From: Peptostreptococcaceae bacterium
GTDB taxonomy: Bacteria; Bacillota; Clostridia; Peptostreptococcales; Peptostreptococcaceae
Assembly (NCBI GenBank): GCA_029983575.1
Contig: JASBZE010000037.1
Location: forward strand, 1-16,109
Direction of reading: 5' to 3'
Length of the DNA stretch: 16,109 bases
The notes below the pieces were generated by a model, which was given only the letters and a program-made list of their open reading frames with translations, ran no database searches and was not told the DNA's origin. The position numbers were made by a program, and so were the translations under genes. Shown here in pieces: positions 7,247-14,079 of the stretch. Each line of letters begins with the position of its first letter. The stretch's first letter is position 1.

Positions 7247-8524
7247 ATGGATAAATTATTATTTGTGGTTCAGTACGTCCTTAATATGGGCCCGACTGTA
7301 ATTTTACCACTTACTATCATAATTCTCGGATTTGTATTTAAAATTAAGTTCAGCCAGTCACTTAGATCTGGTCTTACAATAGGTATAGGTTTCGTGGGTA
7401 TAGGTTTAGTAGTTAACTTGCTTACTTCTACGCTTGGACCTGCAGCACAGGGAATGGTTGAGAGATTTGGTCTTTCACTAACTGTAATCGACGTTGGATG
7501 GCCTACAACAGCAACAGCTACATGGGCTTCTCCAGTAGCTCCGATTATAATACCTGTATGTATTCTTGTTAACCTAGTATTGATCTACTTTAACAAGACA
7601 AAGACTCTTAACATAGACTTATGGAACTACTGGCACTTTATAGTGGCAGGAGCGTTTGGTTACATTGTAACTGACAGTATTATCTGGGCGGTAATCGCAG
7701 CAATAATAATGCAACTTATAGTTTTATTTACATCAGATAAGACAGCTCCATACGTTCAAGAGTTTTATGGACTTGAGGGTGTAGCTCTTCCTACTGGATC
7801 AACAGCATCATTTGCACCACTAGGATTCTTAGTTGGTAAAATAGTAGAAAGAATTCCTGTAATAGGAAAATTACATGCCGATCCAGAAACTATTCAAAAG
7901 AGATTTGGTATCTTTGGAGAACCAATGATGATGGGAATAATTTTGGGTGCAGTACTTGGTATTTTAGCCGGCTATGATGTAGCTAAGATATTTAACACAG
8001 CTATATCAATGGGAGCAGTAATGTTCTTGATGCCAAGAATGGTTAAGATACTCATGGAAGGATTGATACCAATTTCTGAAGCTGTAAGAGACTTCCTACA
8101 AGAAAAACACGGAACAAAAGAACTTTATATCGGGCTTGATGCAGCATTAGCTACAGGTCATCCAGCGGTACTTTCAACAGCTCTTATCCTAGTTCCTATA
8201 ACTATATTCTTAGCGGTTATACTACCAGGAAACAGAGTACTACCATTTGGAGACTTAGCAACAATACCTTTCTATATGGCATTTATCGTATGCTTTAGAA
8301 AAGGTAATATAGTTCAGTCAGTAATAACAGGTACAATAGTAATTGCTTTTTCACTATATATGGCAACAGCAATTGCACCAGTACATACAGAACTATTAAA
8401 GCAAGCAAAATTGTCATTACCTGAAGGAACGACATTAGTATCAAGTATAGACGCTGGTGGTAACTTATATAAATTTGCTATATACAAATTATCTGAACTA
8501 GTTAAGATGCTTGGTATATTCTAA
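7247..8524 (+). CDS. PTS EIIC component, galactitol family permease
   Basis: A 425-residue polytopic membrane protein that transports and positions the polyol for phosphorylation. Hydrophobic segments run through the whole protein, beginning at about residues 14-30 and 39-57. The conserved loops VGWPTTATATWASP, EGVALPTGSTASFAPLG and FGIFGEPMMMG are the pattern I associate with GatC. AAGGAGG lies 9 bases before the ATG at 7247; a TTG start at 7229 would overlap this ribosome binding site and is rejected. The GatC family also carries D-arabitol, ribitol and xylitol in other Bacillota, so galactitol is only one candidate substrate. Confidence 0.92.
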   Translation: MDKLLFVVQYVLNMGPTVILPLTIIILGFVFKIKFSQSLRSGLTIGIGFVGIGLVVNLLTSTLGPAAQGMVERFGLSLTVIDVGWPTTATATWASPVAPIIIPVCILVNLVLIYFNKTKTLNIDLWNYWHFIVAGAFGYIVTDSIIWAVIAAIIMQLIVLFTSDKTAPYVQEFYGLEGVALPTGSTASFAPLGFLVGKIVERIPVIGKLHADPETIQKRFGIFGEPMMMGIILGAVLGILAGYDVAKIFNTAISMGAVMFLMPRMVKILMEGLIPISEAVRDFLQEKHGTKELYIGLDAALATGHPAVLSTALILVPITIFLAVILPGNRVLPFGDLATIPFYMAFIVCFRKGNIVQSVITGTIVIAFSLYMATAIAPVHTELLKQAKLSLPEGTTLVSSIDAGGNLYKFAIYKLSELVKMLGIF

Positions 8525-8530
8525 GAAAAC

Positions 8531-8565
8531 AAAACTTCTCTGTCGTAATGACAGAGAAGTTTTTT
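8531..8565 (+). terminator. Strong intrinsic terminator inside the polyol locus
   Basis: AAAACTTCTCTGTC (8531-8544) and GACAGAGAAGTTTT (8550-8563) form a perfect 14-bp stem with a 5-base loop, and the 3' arm runs into a T tract. It lies between EIIC and the dehydrogenases. No clear promoter follows it, so downstream genes probably depend on read-through at a lower level. Confidence 0.9.
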
Positions 8566-8611
8566 AATATTTAAAAACAGTTTCCCAAAAAGGGATGAAA
8601 GGGGTTATATT

Positions 8612-9655
8612 ATGAAGGCAGTAGTTAAAACAAAAAAAGGATATGATAACGTAGAACTATTGGATATTGATGAACCACAGGTTTATGGAGATAGAGTAAA
8701 AATAAAAGTAGCATACAGTGGAATATGCGGTTCAGACATCCATACTTTTAAAGGTGAGTATGCAAATTCTAAGGTTCCAGTTGCTCTTGGACATGAGTTC
8801 TCAGGAATCGTTGTAGACGTTGGACCAGAAGTTAAAAATATAAAAGTAGGTGATAGGGTAACATCAGAAACCACTTTTGAAACTTGTGAGCACTGTATTT
8901 ACTGTGCTACAAAAGATTATAACCTTTGTCCAGAAAGAAAGGGTATAGGTACTCAAGTAAATGGAAGTTTTGCTGAATTTGTTCTTTCTAGAGAAGAAAG
9001 TGTACATGTTCTACCTGAAAATGTAAGTTTACTTTCAGCTGCCCTAACTGAACCTTTGGCTTGCTGTGTACACGCTGCACTTGAAAAATCAACTATAGAA
9101 AAAGATGATGTAGTATTGATAATTGGACCGGGACCAATGGGTCTACTTCTTGCCCAAGTCGTAAAATCTCAAGGAGCTACTGTAATTATGACAGGGGTTT
9201 CAAAAGACAAAGATAGACTGGAGTTTGCTAGAAATATGGGAGTAGACAGAACAGTAGATGTAAGTTCAGAAGACTTAAAAGAAGTAATCGACTCAATGAC
9301 TGATGGATATGGAGTAGATAAAGGATTTGATTGCTCAGGATTTATGCCAGCAGTAAATGATGCACTACCATTGCTTAAAAAGAAAGCTACTTTTGTACAA
9401 GTAGGTATTTTTGCAAAAAAATTCAATGAAATGGATCAAGAAAGCATAATCCAAAGGGAAATAAATTACGTTGGGTCAAGATCACAAAAACCAAGTGCAT
9501 GGGTAAAATCTATCGAGCTTTTAAAAGAAGAAAAAGTTAATCCGGAGATTCTAGTTACAAAAATAGTGGGTCTTGGTGGATTCCACGAAGCAATAGACGA
9601 TCTTATCAACGGAAGGGAAATAAAGATTGCCGTTGATTCAAGTAAGATAGATTAG
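8612..9655 (+). CDS. Zinc-dependent polyol(-phosphate) dehydrogenase
   Basis: A 347-residue medium-chain dehydrogenase of the sorbitol/threonine dehydrogenase group. Catalytic zinc ligands are Cys39 (GICGSD), His61-Glu62 (GHEFSG) and probably Glu147. Four structural-zinc cysteines are at 92, 95, 98 and 106. The dinucleotide fold has GPGPMG at 172-177. At the end of the second strand the segment TGVSKDKDR (194-202) lacks the Asp expected for NAD and is basic, which hints at NADP(H). GAAAGGGG precedes the ATG. By position it oxidises the polyol phosphate produced by the PTS, or a related polyol, to a ketose. D-arabitol-phosphate, ribitol-phosphate or sorbitol-type substrates are all possible. 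Confidence 0.85.
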   Translation: MKAVVKTKKGYDNVELLDIDEPQVYGDRVKIKVAYSGICGSDIHTFKGEYANSKVPVALGHEFSGIVVDVGPEVKNIKVGDRVTSETTFETCEHCIYCATKDYNLCPERKGIGTQVNGSFAEFVLSREESVHVLPENVSLLSAALTEPLACCVHAALEKSTIEKDDVVLIIGPGPMGLLLAQVVKSQGATVIMTGVSKDKDRLEFARNMGVDRTVDVSSEDLKEVIDSMTDGYGVDKGFDCSGFMPAVNDALPLLKKKATFVQVGIFAKKFNEMDQESIIQREINYVGSRSQKPSAWVKSIELLKEEKVNPEILVTKIVGLGGFHEAIDDLINGREIKIAVDSSKID

Positions 9656-9692
9656 AAAAAATAGATACTTTAAATAATAGAAAGAGGTAAGC

Positions 9693-10763
9693 ATGAAAGC
9701 ATTGAATTTATATGGCCCAAGGGACATTAGGTGTGAGGAAGCGCCGATGCCAACAATCACAAAAGACGATGACGTTATTATTAAGGTTATGGTCAGTGGT
9801 ATTTGTGGGTCAGATGGACATAGATATGCTCTTTTAGGACCATATATAGAGGGGATGACATGGGGTCATGAATTCTCAGGTGTGGTCCATGAAGTAGGCA
9901 AGGAAGTAAAAAATATAAAAGTAGGAGACAAGGTTAGCGGTTGTCCTAGTCTTTATTGCGGGCATTGCGAGTTTTGTAATAAGGGTGAATTCGCTAGATG
10001 TGAGAATCTAAAGGTCATAGGAGCCAGAGACCCGGGCGCCTTTGCTCAATATGTTAAGATTCCAGAAGAAAATGTGGTGAAGCTACCTGACAATATAGAT
10101 TTTGAGACAGGATCTATGGTAGAGCCAGCTTGTGTTGCGATTCACGGACTTTATAAGACAAATATACAGGCTGGAGATGACGTTTGTGTAATGGGTTGTG
10201 GAACTATAGGCCTTTTTGCAATTCAATGGGCAAAGATTCTAGGGGCCAAAAAAGTAATAGCCGTAGATATCGACGATGCTAAACTTGAGTTGGCAAGAAA
10301 AATGGGTGCTACACACACCATTAATTCACTAAATGGAGAGCCATATAAACAATTAGAGGAAATAACTGATGGTAGAAGAGCAGACGTAGCCGTGGAATCA
10401 GCGGGATCAAAAATAACTTCGGCTCAAGTATTGTCCCTTGCAAGGAAGGGCGGAAAAGTAGTATACTTAGGTATACCTTATGGTGATATTACAATTGATA
10501 GATTTTACTTTGAGCGTATCGTTAGAAATGAACTTGAAATACACGGTTCGTGGAACTCAGTATCTGCTCCATTCCCAGGAAAAGAGTGGGAAACTACTGC
10601 ATATTTTATGTCTACAGGGCAAATAGATCCACATCTAATGATATCGCACAGGCTTGAACTTGAAGAAGGTAGTGAGATTTTCGAAAAATTAGTAGAAAAA
10701 TCTGAGCCAATAAACAAAGTACTTTTCTATCCAAATGGAAAGGATGCATATGAGTTTAAGTAA
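9693..10763 (+). CDS. gatD: Galactitol-1-phosphate 5-dehydrogenase-like enzyme
   Basis: A 356-residue zinc-dependent medium-chain dehydrogenase. It resembles E. coli GatD as I recall it, especially near the C-terminus (RNELEIHGSWNS then GKEWETT), together with TIGLFAIQWA and GHEFSG. Ligands visible are Cys38, His59-Glu60 and Glu144 for catalytic zinc, and Cys89, 92, 95 and 103 for structural zinc. The Rossmann motif is GCGTIG (168-173), with an Asp in AVDIDD that favours NAD+. In the galactitol route it would convert galactitol-1-phosphate to tagatose-6-phosphate, but related enzymes use pentitol phosphates. It starts 37 bases after the first dehydrogenase and its last 14 bases overlap the next gene. 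Confidence 0.85.
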   Translation: MKALNLYGPRDIRCEEAPMPTITKDDDVIIKVMVSGICGSDGHRYALLGPYIEGMTWGHEFSGVVHEVGKEVKNIKVGDKVSGCPSLYCGHCEFCNKGEFARCENLKVIGARDPGAFAQYVKIPEENVVKLPDNIDFETGSMVEPACVAIHGLYKTNIQAGDDVCVMGCGTIGLFAIQWAKILGAKKVIAVDIDDAKLELARKMGATHTINSLNGEPYKQLEEITDGRRADVAVESAGSKITSAQVLSLARKGGKVVYLGIPYGDITIDRFYFERIVRNELEIHGSWNSVSAPFPGKEWETTAYFMSTGQIDPHLMISHRLELEEGSEIFEKLVEKSEPINKVLFYPNGKDAYEFK

Positions 10764-12240
10764 ATTACAAAACGGATCTGATATTAGGGGGGTAGCTGTT
10801 GAAAACAGCGAAAGGCCTCTAAGTTTAACAAGTCAAAAAGTCTATGCAATCGCTAGAGGATTTTCTAGGTGGTTAAAGGAAAAAAGGGGCAATAACATTA
10901 AAATCTCTGTCGGTAATGATTCTAGAATTACGGCTGATGATTTTAGGGAGACAATAATAAAAGCTTTGATTATTGAAGGTGTAAATGTAATAGATTGTTC
11001 ATTATCTACTACGCCAGCTATGTATATGAGTACAAAAATAGATAATTACGAAGCTGATGGAGCTATTATGATAACAGCCAGTCACATGCCTTATTATTAC
11101 AACGGCCTTAAGTTTTTCACAAGCGAATCCGGATTGAATAAAGAAGATCTAGCTGAAATTGTAGAGATTGCAGACGGACTATATGATGAAGAAATGAATA
11201 TGAGCACTGTTAAAATTGATAGTGAAAGTGTGGAAAAGAAAAATTTATTAGAGGATTATTCAAAATTAATAAGAGAAATTATAAAAAGGGGAACTAATGA
11301 TGATAAACCTTTTGCCGGCATGAAAATCATAGTAGATGCGGGAAATGGAGCAGGTGGTTTTTTTGCTAGTGAAGTACTTGAGAAGTTGGGAGCAAATACT
11401 GAGGGTTCACAATTTTTAAATCCTGACGGTATGTTTCCAAACCATATACCAAACCCCGAGAATGACGATGCTATGGACAGTATAATAACCGCCGTAAAAA
11501 ATAACGGGGCAGATTTAGGTATAATCTTTGATACTGATGTAGATAGAGCAGCAATAGTTTCTTCAAAAGGAGATTCAATTAATAAAAACGCACTTATTGC
11601 ATTGATTTCAGAGATAGTTTTGGAAGAAAATCCTGGCACCTACATTGTTACTGATTCAATTACATCAAAAGGTCTTGCTGAATTTATAACTAAAAAAGGT
11701 GGACACCACCACAGATTTAAGAGGGGATATAGAAATGTAATAAACGAGGCGATAAGGCTTAATGAGGACGGAAAAGAAACTCATTTAGCAATCGAAACTT
11801 CTGGACACGCCGCGATGAAAGAAAATTACTTCCTTGATGACGGATCATATTTAGTTTCTAAGATCTTGATTAAGGCAGCAAATATGAAAAAAGACGGTGA
11901 AGATATAACAGATTTAATCAAAGACCTCGACGAACCTCTTGAAGAAATGGAAAAGAGATTGGATATTTTAGAAGATAATTTTAAAGAGTATGGACAAAAG
12001 ATTATCGATGATTTAAATTCTTGGGCTAAAGAACAAAAACTTTGGTCTATAGTAAAGGATAATTACGAGGGCATTAGGGTTGATTGTAATGGAGATGATG
12101 AAAAAGGTTGGTTCTTACTTAGGTTATCATTACATGAGCCATTAATAGCGATAAATTTTGAATCTGATGTACATGGAGGAGCTAATAAAATCTATTCTAG
12201 ACTAGAGAGCTTCCTAAAAAAATATAATCTCAATATCTAA
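10750..12240 (+). CDS. Alpha-D-phosphohexomutase (phosphoglucomutase/phosphomannomutase family)
   Basis: A 496-residue enzyme that interconverts sugar 1- and 6-phosphates. The four family signatures are present: phosphoserine loop TASHMP (Ser111), Mg2+ site DTDVDR (Asp261, 263, 265), sugar-binding loop ETSGHAAMKEN (Ser351-His353) and a C-terminal phosphate-binding domain. The loop is not the usual GEhSGH; it recalls a plastid-like subgroup of the family. Candidate starts are 10735, 10744 and 10750. GGAAAGG (10737-10743) lies 6 bases before the ATG at 10750, so I use that one. The overlap with gatD implies translational coupling and a role in the polyol locus, although known galactitol and pentitol routes do not need a hexomutase. 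The substrate is unknown. Confidence 0.9.
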   Translation: MSLSKLQNGSDIRGVAVENSERPLSLTSQKVYAIARGFSRWLKEKRGNNIKISVGNDSRITADDFRETIIKALIIEGVNVIDCSLSTTPAMYMSTKIDNYEADGAIMITASHMPYYYNGLKFFTSESGLNKEDLAEIVEIADGLYDEEMNMSTVKIDSESVEKKNLLEDYSKLIREIIKRGTNDDKPFAGMKIIVDAGNGAGGFFASEVLEKLGANTEGSQFLNPDGMFPNHIPNPENDDAMDSIITAVKNNGADLGIIFDTDVDRAAIVSSKGDSINKNALIALISEIVLEENPGTYIVTDSITSKGLAEFITKKGGHHHRFKRGYRNVINEAIRLNEDGKETHLAIETSGHAAMKENYFLDDGSYLVSKILIKAANMKKDGEDITDLIKDLDEPLEEMEKRLDILEDNFKEYGQKIIDDLNSWAKEQKLWSIVKDNYEGIRVDCNGDDEKGWFLLRLSLHEPLIAINFESDVHGGANKIYSRLESFLKKYNLNI

Positions 12241-12276
12241 TTAATTTTATTAGGTACGAACCTCATTAACATATTG

Positions 12277-12331
12277 TTACAAATTGTAATAACTGTTACA
12301 GTACTGTAATTAGAAGTAACATATATGTAAC
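12277..12331 (+). promoter_or_regulatory. Array of three operator-like dyads
   Basis: Three similar dyads lie in tandem: TTACAAATTGTAA (12277-12289, perfect), TTACAGTACTGTAA (12296-12309, perfect) and GTAACATATATGTAAC (12316-12331, imperfect). Their centres are about 20 and 21 bases apart, close to two helical turns, so a dimeric regulator could bind all three on one face. TGTTACA occurs twice at a 19-base interval and TGTAAY three times. They lie 86-140 bases upstream of the secreted-protein start codon. I cannot assign the regulator. Confidence 0.65.
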
Positions 12332-12350
12332 CAAATATTCCCGGCATTAG

Positions 12351-12381
12351 TGTTATTATATAAATATAAGAGGTATATAAT
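12351..12381 (+). promoter_or_regulatory. Promoter candidates for the secreted-protein gene
   Basis: Two -10 boxes are possible. TGTTATTAT (12351-12359) is an extended -10 lying just downstream of the third dyad. TATAAT (12376-12381) has only a weak TTATTA 17 bases upstream. The AT-rich context prevents a firm choice. Confidence 0.45.
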
Positions 12382-12416
12382 TAATATAGTATACTAAGAA
12401 AGGCGAGGTGGCACTA

Positions 12417-13085
12417 ATGTTGAGGGAAAAAGTTAAAAATATCATTATTTTATCGTTAGTATGTGCAGGTTTGTTAGGAATATCTCCAATATCAAGCGCC
12501 ATACTCAACAATCACAGTTTAGACACAGAAGGTGTTACTAAAACAAAGATAGAAAATAATGAAGCTGAACAACAAGAAGTAATTCACGTTGACAATTCTG
12601 TTAGAGGTAGAATTAGTCCAGTGAACAATGAATTAAAATCAAATGATTTTGATGAAAAAGATAGGACAGTAAATAATACTAATATCAAAGAGGACTTTGT
12701 CAACAACGATGAGGTTTCAAAAAAGAGTAATGCTGATGAAAGAAATTACAATGTAGATAAGAATTTAGTTAATCCTAAAGAAAATAATGTGGCTAAACCA
12801 GTAGTAGACAAAAATAAAGATAAGATGATATACACTGATATCGAGGATATCGATGAAGCTACATTAACTCCAAATGAAGCAGAGAATGTTCTTAAAAAAT
12901 ATGATTCATCTGTTGATTATAGATATATGGGATCAGCTGATGATTTTGAAGCATTGAAAAAAGATCACAGAAGTGGTCAGGTATTCCTTCCAAAAGTACC
13001 TACAGATATAGGATATTATGTAGAGAAGGGAACTAATAAGATTTACTACTTCCATCCAAGTGGATATTTAGAAGAAGCTAAGTAA
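12417..13085 (+). CDS. Small secreted protein of unknown function
   Basis: I do not recognise this 222-residue protein. The N-terminus has a signal peptide: MLREKVKN, then a hydrophobic core (residues 9-21), with probable cleavage after ISSA (residue 28). No lipobox, LPXTG anchor or further membrane segment is visible. Residues about 30-137 are rich in Asn, Lys, Asp and Glu and are probably disordered. Residues about 138-222 look like a small folded domain with several Tyr (YRYMGS, GYYVEKG, IYYFHPSGY). GAGGTG (12405-12410) fits the ATG at 12417; a GTG at 12408 overlaps this site and is rejected. The gene stands alone behind the three-dyad array and ends at a shared terminator, so it probably forms its own regulated unit. 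Confidence 0.8.
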   Translation: MLREKVKNIIILSLVCAGLLGISPISSAILNNHSLDTEGVTKTKIENNEAEQQEVIHVDNSVRGRISPVNNELKSNDFDEKDRTVNNTNIKEDFVNNDEVSKKSNADERNYNVDKNLVNPKENNVAKPVVDKNKDKMIYTDIEDIDEATLTPNEAENVLKKYDSSVDYRYMGSADDFEALKKDHRSGQVFLPKVPTDIGYYVEKGTNKIYYFHPSGYLEEAK

Positions 13086-13087
13086 TT

Positions 13088-13120
13088 AGTTTATATAATT
13101 AATTCAATTATTTATAAACT
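13088..13120 (+). repeat. AT-rich inverted repeat after the secreted-protein gene
   Basis: AGTTTATA (13088-13095) and TATAAACT (13113-13120) are perfect arms and can extend by TAATT/AATTA across a small bulge. No T tract follows, so it is not a standard terminator. It may be a 3' mRNA structure or a chance AT-rich pairing. Confidence 0.35.
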
Positions 13121-13181
13121 TGGTTAGAAATTGATAAATCTTATGGTAATTAAAGCATCTTTTAGATTAACATAATGCAAC

Positions 13182-13219
13182 AAAAAATGCGTTACACAAA
13201 TTTGTGTAGCGCATTTTTT
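13182..13219. terminator. Bidirectional terminator between convergent genes
   Basis: The left arm AAAAAATGCGTTACACAAA (13182-13200) and right arm TTTGTGTAGCGCATTTTTT (13201-13219) are complementary over all 19 positions with one G-U pair on the plus strand. The A and T runs give a U tract in both directions. It can end both the secreted-protein transcript and the folT transcript. Confidence 0.9.
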
Positions 13220-13288
13220 AAGTTATATTCTAATATAATTAAATTAGAGATTTTTAAATCAAATATCTAAATACGAAATTAAAATAAT

Positions 13289-13813
13289 TTAACTAAACTG
13301 TTTTAAAACCTTGTACAGAGCAGTTATGATAAATACGTTGACAACAAACTCAATAACGCATTTTAAAGCTCTTAGAGGTAAAAGAACAACAAACCCCTTA
13401 CCTAATAATTGAGTTAGCCAGAACGTGTTTAGGATTATATGAGGAATTAACATAACTAAGGCTGAAGCAATTATTATATATATAATTTCCTCTCGCTTAG
13501 TTTGAGCATATCTTAATCTCATCATAAAAATTCCCGGAAATATTCCCGTTAGCATTGAACTAAAAGTAAATCCTAGGTGTGGCGTTCCATTTGGAACTAA
13601 AGATACACCTACTAGATCGGCAATACCACCAACTAATCCACCTGCTATAGGACCGAATAGAAATCCCGATAACATTATGGGAACTTGTCCGATACCTACT
13701 CTGAGGTGAGGAGTTAAATTCACTGAAAATACTCGCGTCAATACAATTGACAGGGCTACGAAAAGCCCACACTTTACCATTACACTCGTTTTAAATACTG
13801 TACTTTTTTGCAT
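13289..13813 (-). CDS. folT: Folate-specific ECF transporter substrate-binding (S) component
   Basis: A 174-residue integral membrane protein with about five or six hydrophobic segments, typical of ECF S components. It binds folate and works with the shared EcfA-EcfA'-EcfT energising module, which must be encoded elsewhere. The LRVGIGQVPIMLSGFLFGP stretch (37-55), followed by GGLVGGIADLVG (58-69), is the FolT pattern. The family call is greatly strengthened by the THF riboswitch directly upstream, which fixes the ligand as a folate. GAAAGGGG lies 9 bases before the ATG at 13813 and is itself part of the switching hairpin. The gene is convergent with the secreted-protein gene and divergent from asnB. 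Confidence 0.93.
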   Translation of the reverse strand: MQKSTVFKTSVMVKCGLFVALSIVLTRVFSVNLTPHLRVGIGQVPIMLSGFLFGPIAGGLVGGIADLVGVSLVPNGTPHLGFTFSSMLTGIFPGIFMMRLRYAQTKREEIIYIIIASALVMLIPHIILNTFWLTQLLGKGFVVLLPLRALKCVIEFVVNVFIITALYKVLKQFS

Positions 13814-13815
13814 AT

Positions 13816-13850
13816 AAAAAAGCCCCTTTCAAAAAAATCAAAGTAGGGAC
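13816..13850 (-). terminator. folT expression platform: terminator and SD-sequestering hairpin
   Basis: On the minus strand GTCCCTACTTT (13850-13840) pairs with GAAAGGGGC (13830-13822), followed at once by six T (13821-13816) and then the folT start. The 3' arm contains the Shine-Dalgarno sequence, so one hairpin could block both transcription and translation. CCTACTTTG (13847-13839) can instead pair with CAGAGTAGG (13952-13944) at the 5' end of the aptamer. Confidence 0.75.
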
Positions 13851-13856
13851 CACTTC

Positions 13857-13954
13857 AACAGCGGCTGCGATAAAGAATCGTATATTTTTTCAAATATTTC
13901 GTTTAAGAACAACAACCCATTTCTTAACACTTGACGCTCTTTACCTACTCTGTT
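13857..13954 (-). promoter_or_regulatory. Tetrahydrofolate (THF) riboswitch aptamer upstream of folT
   Basis: Read on the minus strand the element closes with AACAG/CTGTT (P1), then GGTAAAGA pairs with TCTTTATC (P2), TTAAGAA with TTCTTAA (P3, around an ATGGGTTGTTG loop), and a short AT-rich P4. Conserved segments of the class are in place: GAGTAG near the 5' end, AAGTG before P3, AACGAA after it, and GCAGCCGCT at the 3' end. Ligand binding should stabilise P1 and turn folT off. Confidence 0.92.
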
Positions 13955-13960
13955 AGTTAA

Positions 13961-13969
13961 ATTATAACA
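13961..13969 (-). promoter_or_regulatory. Extended -10 promoter of folT
   Basis: TGTTATAAT on the minus strand (13969-13961) is a perfect extended -10. There is no good -35, as is usual for this promoter type. Transcription would begin around 13954, right at the riboswitch P1 stem. Confidence 0.65.
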
Positions 13970-14033
13970 CATTTGTGCAATAAAAATCTCTATTTCTTTA
14001 TAAATAAAGGGGTTAATCTTTTATATAAATTTA

Positions 14034-14042
14034 TGGTATAAT
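14034..14042 (+). promoter_or_regulatory. Extended -10 promoter of asnB
   Basis: TGGTATAAT (14034-14042) is a perfect extended -10 with a weak TTAATC 18 bases upstream of the TATAAT. It gives a leader of about 30 bases, too short for a T-box or other riboswitch. Confidence 0.65.
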
Positions 14043-14079
14043 ATTAGAGATTAAGTATAATTAAGAAAAGAGGATGAGT

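Noticed and set aside
11256..11639. Minus-strand open frame of 127 codons inside the phosphohexomutase gene
   Set aside because: Antisense to conserved catalytic motifs including DTDVDR; composition is that of a reverse-strand shadow.
12410..12426. Sigma-54-like match TGGCAC-TAATG-TTGA across the start of the secreted-protein gene
   Set aside because: The -12 element lacks the required GC (TTGA instead of TTGC), and the site overlaps the start codon, so it could not drive this gene.
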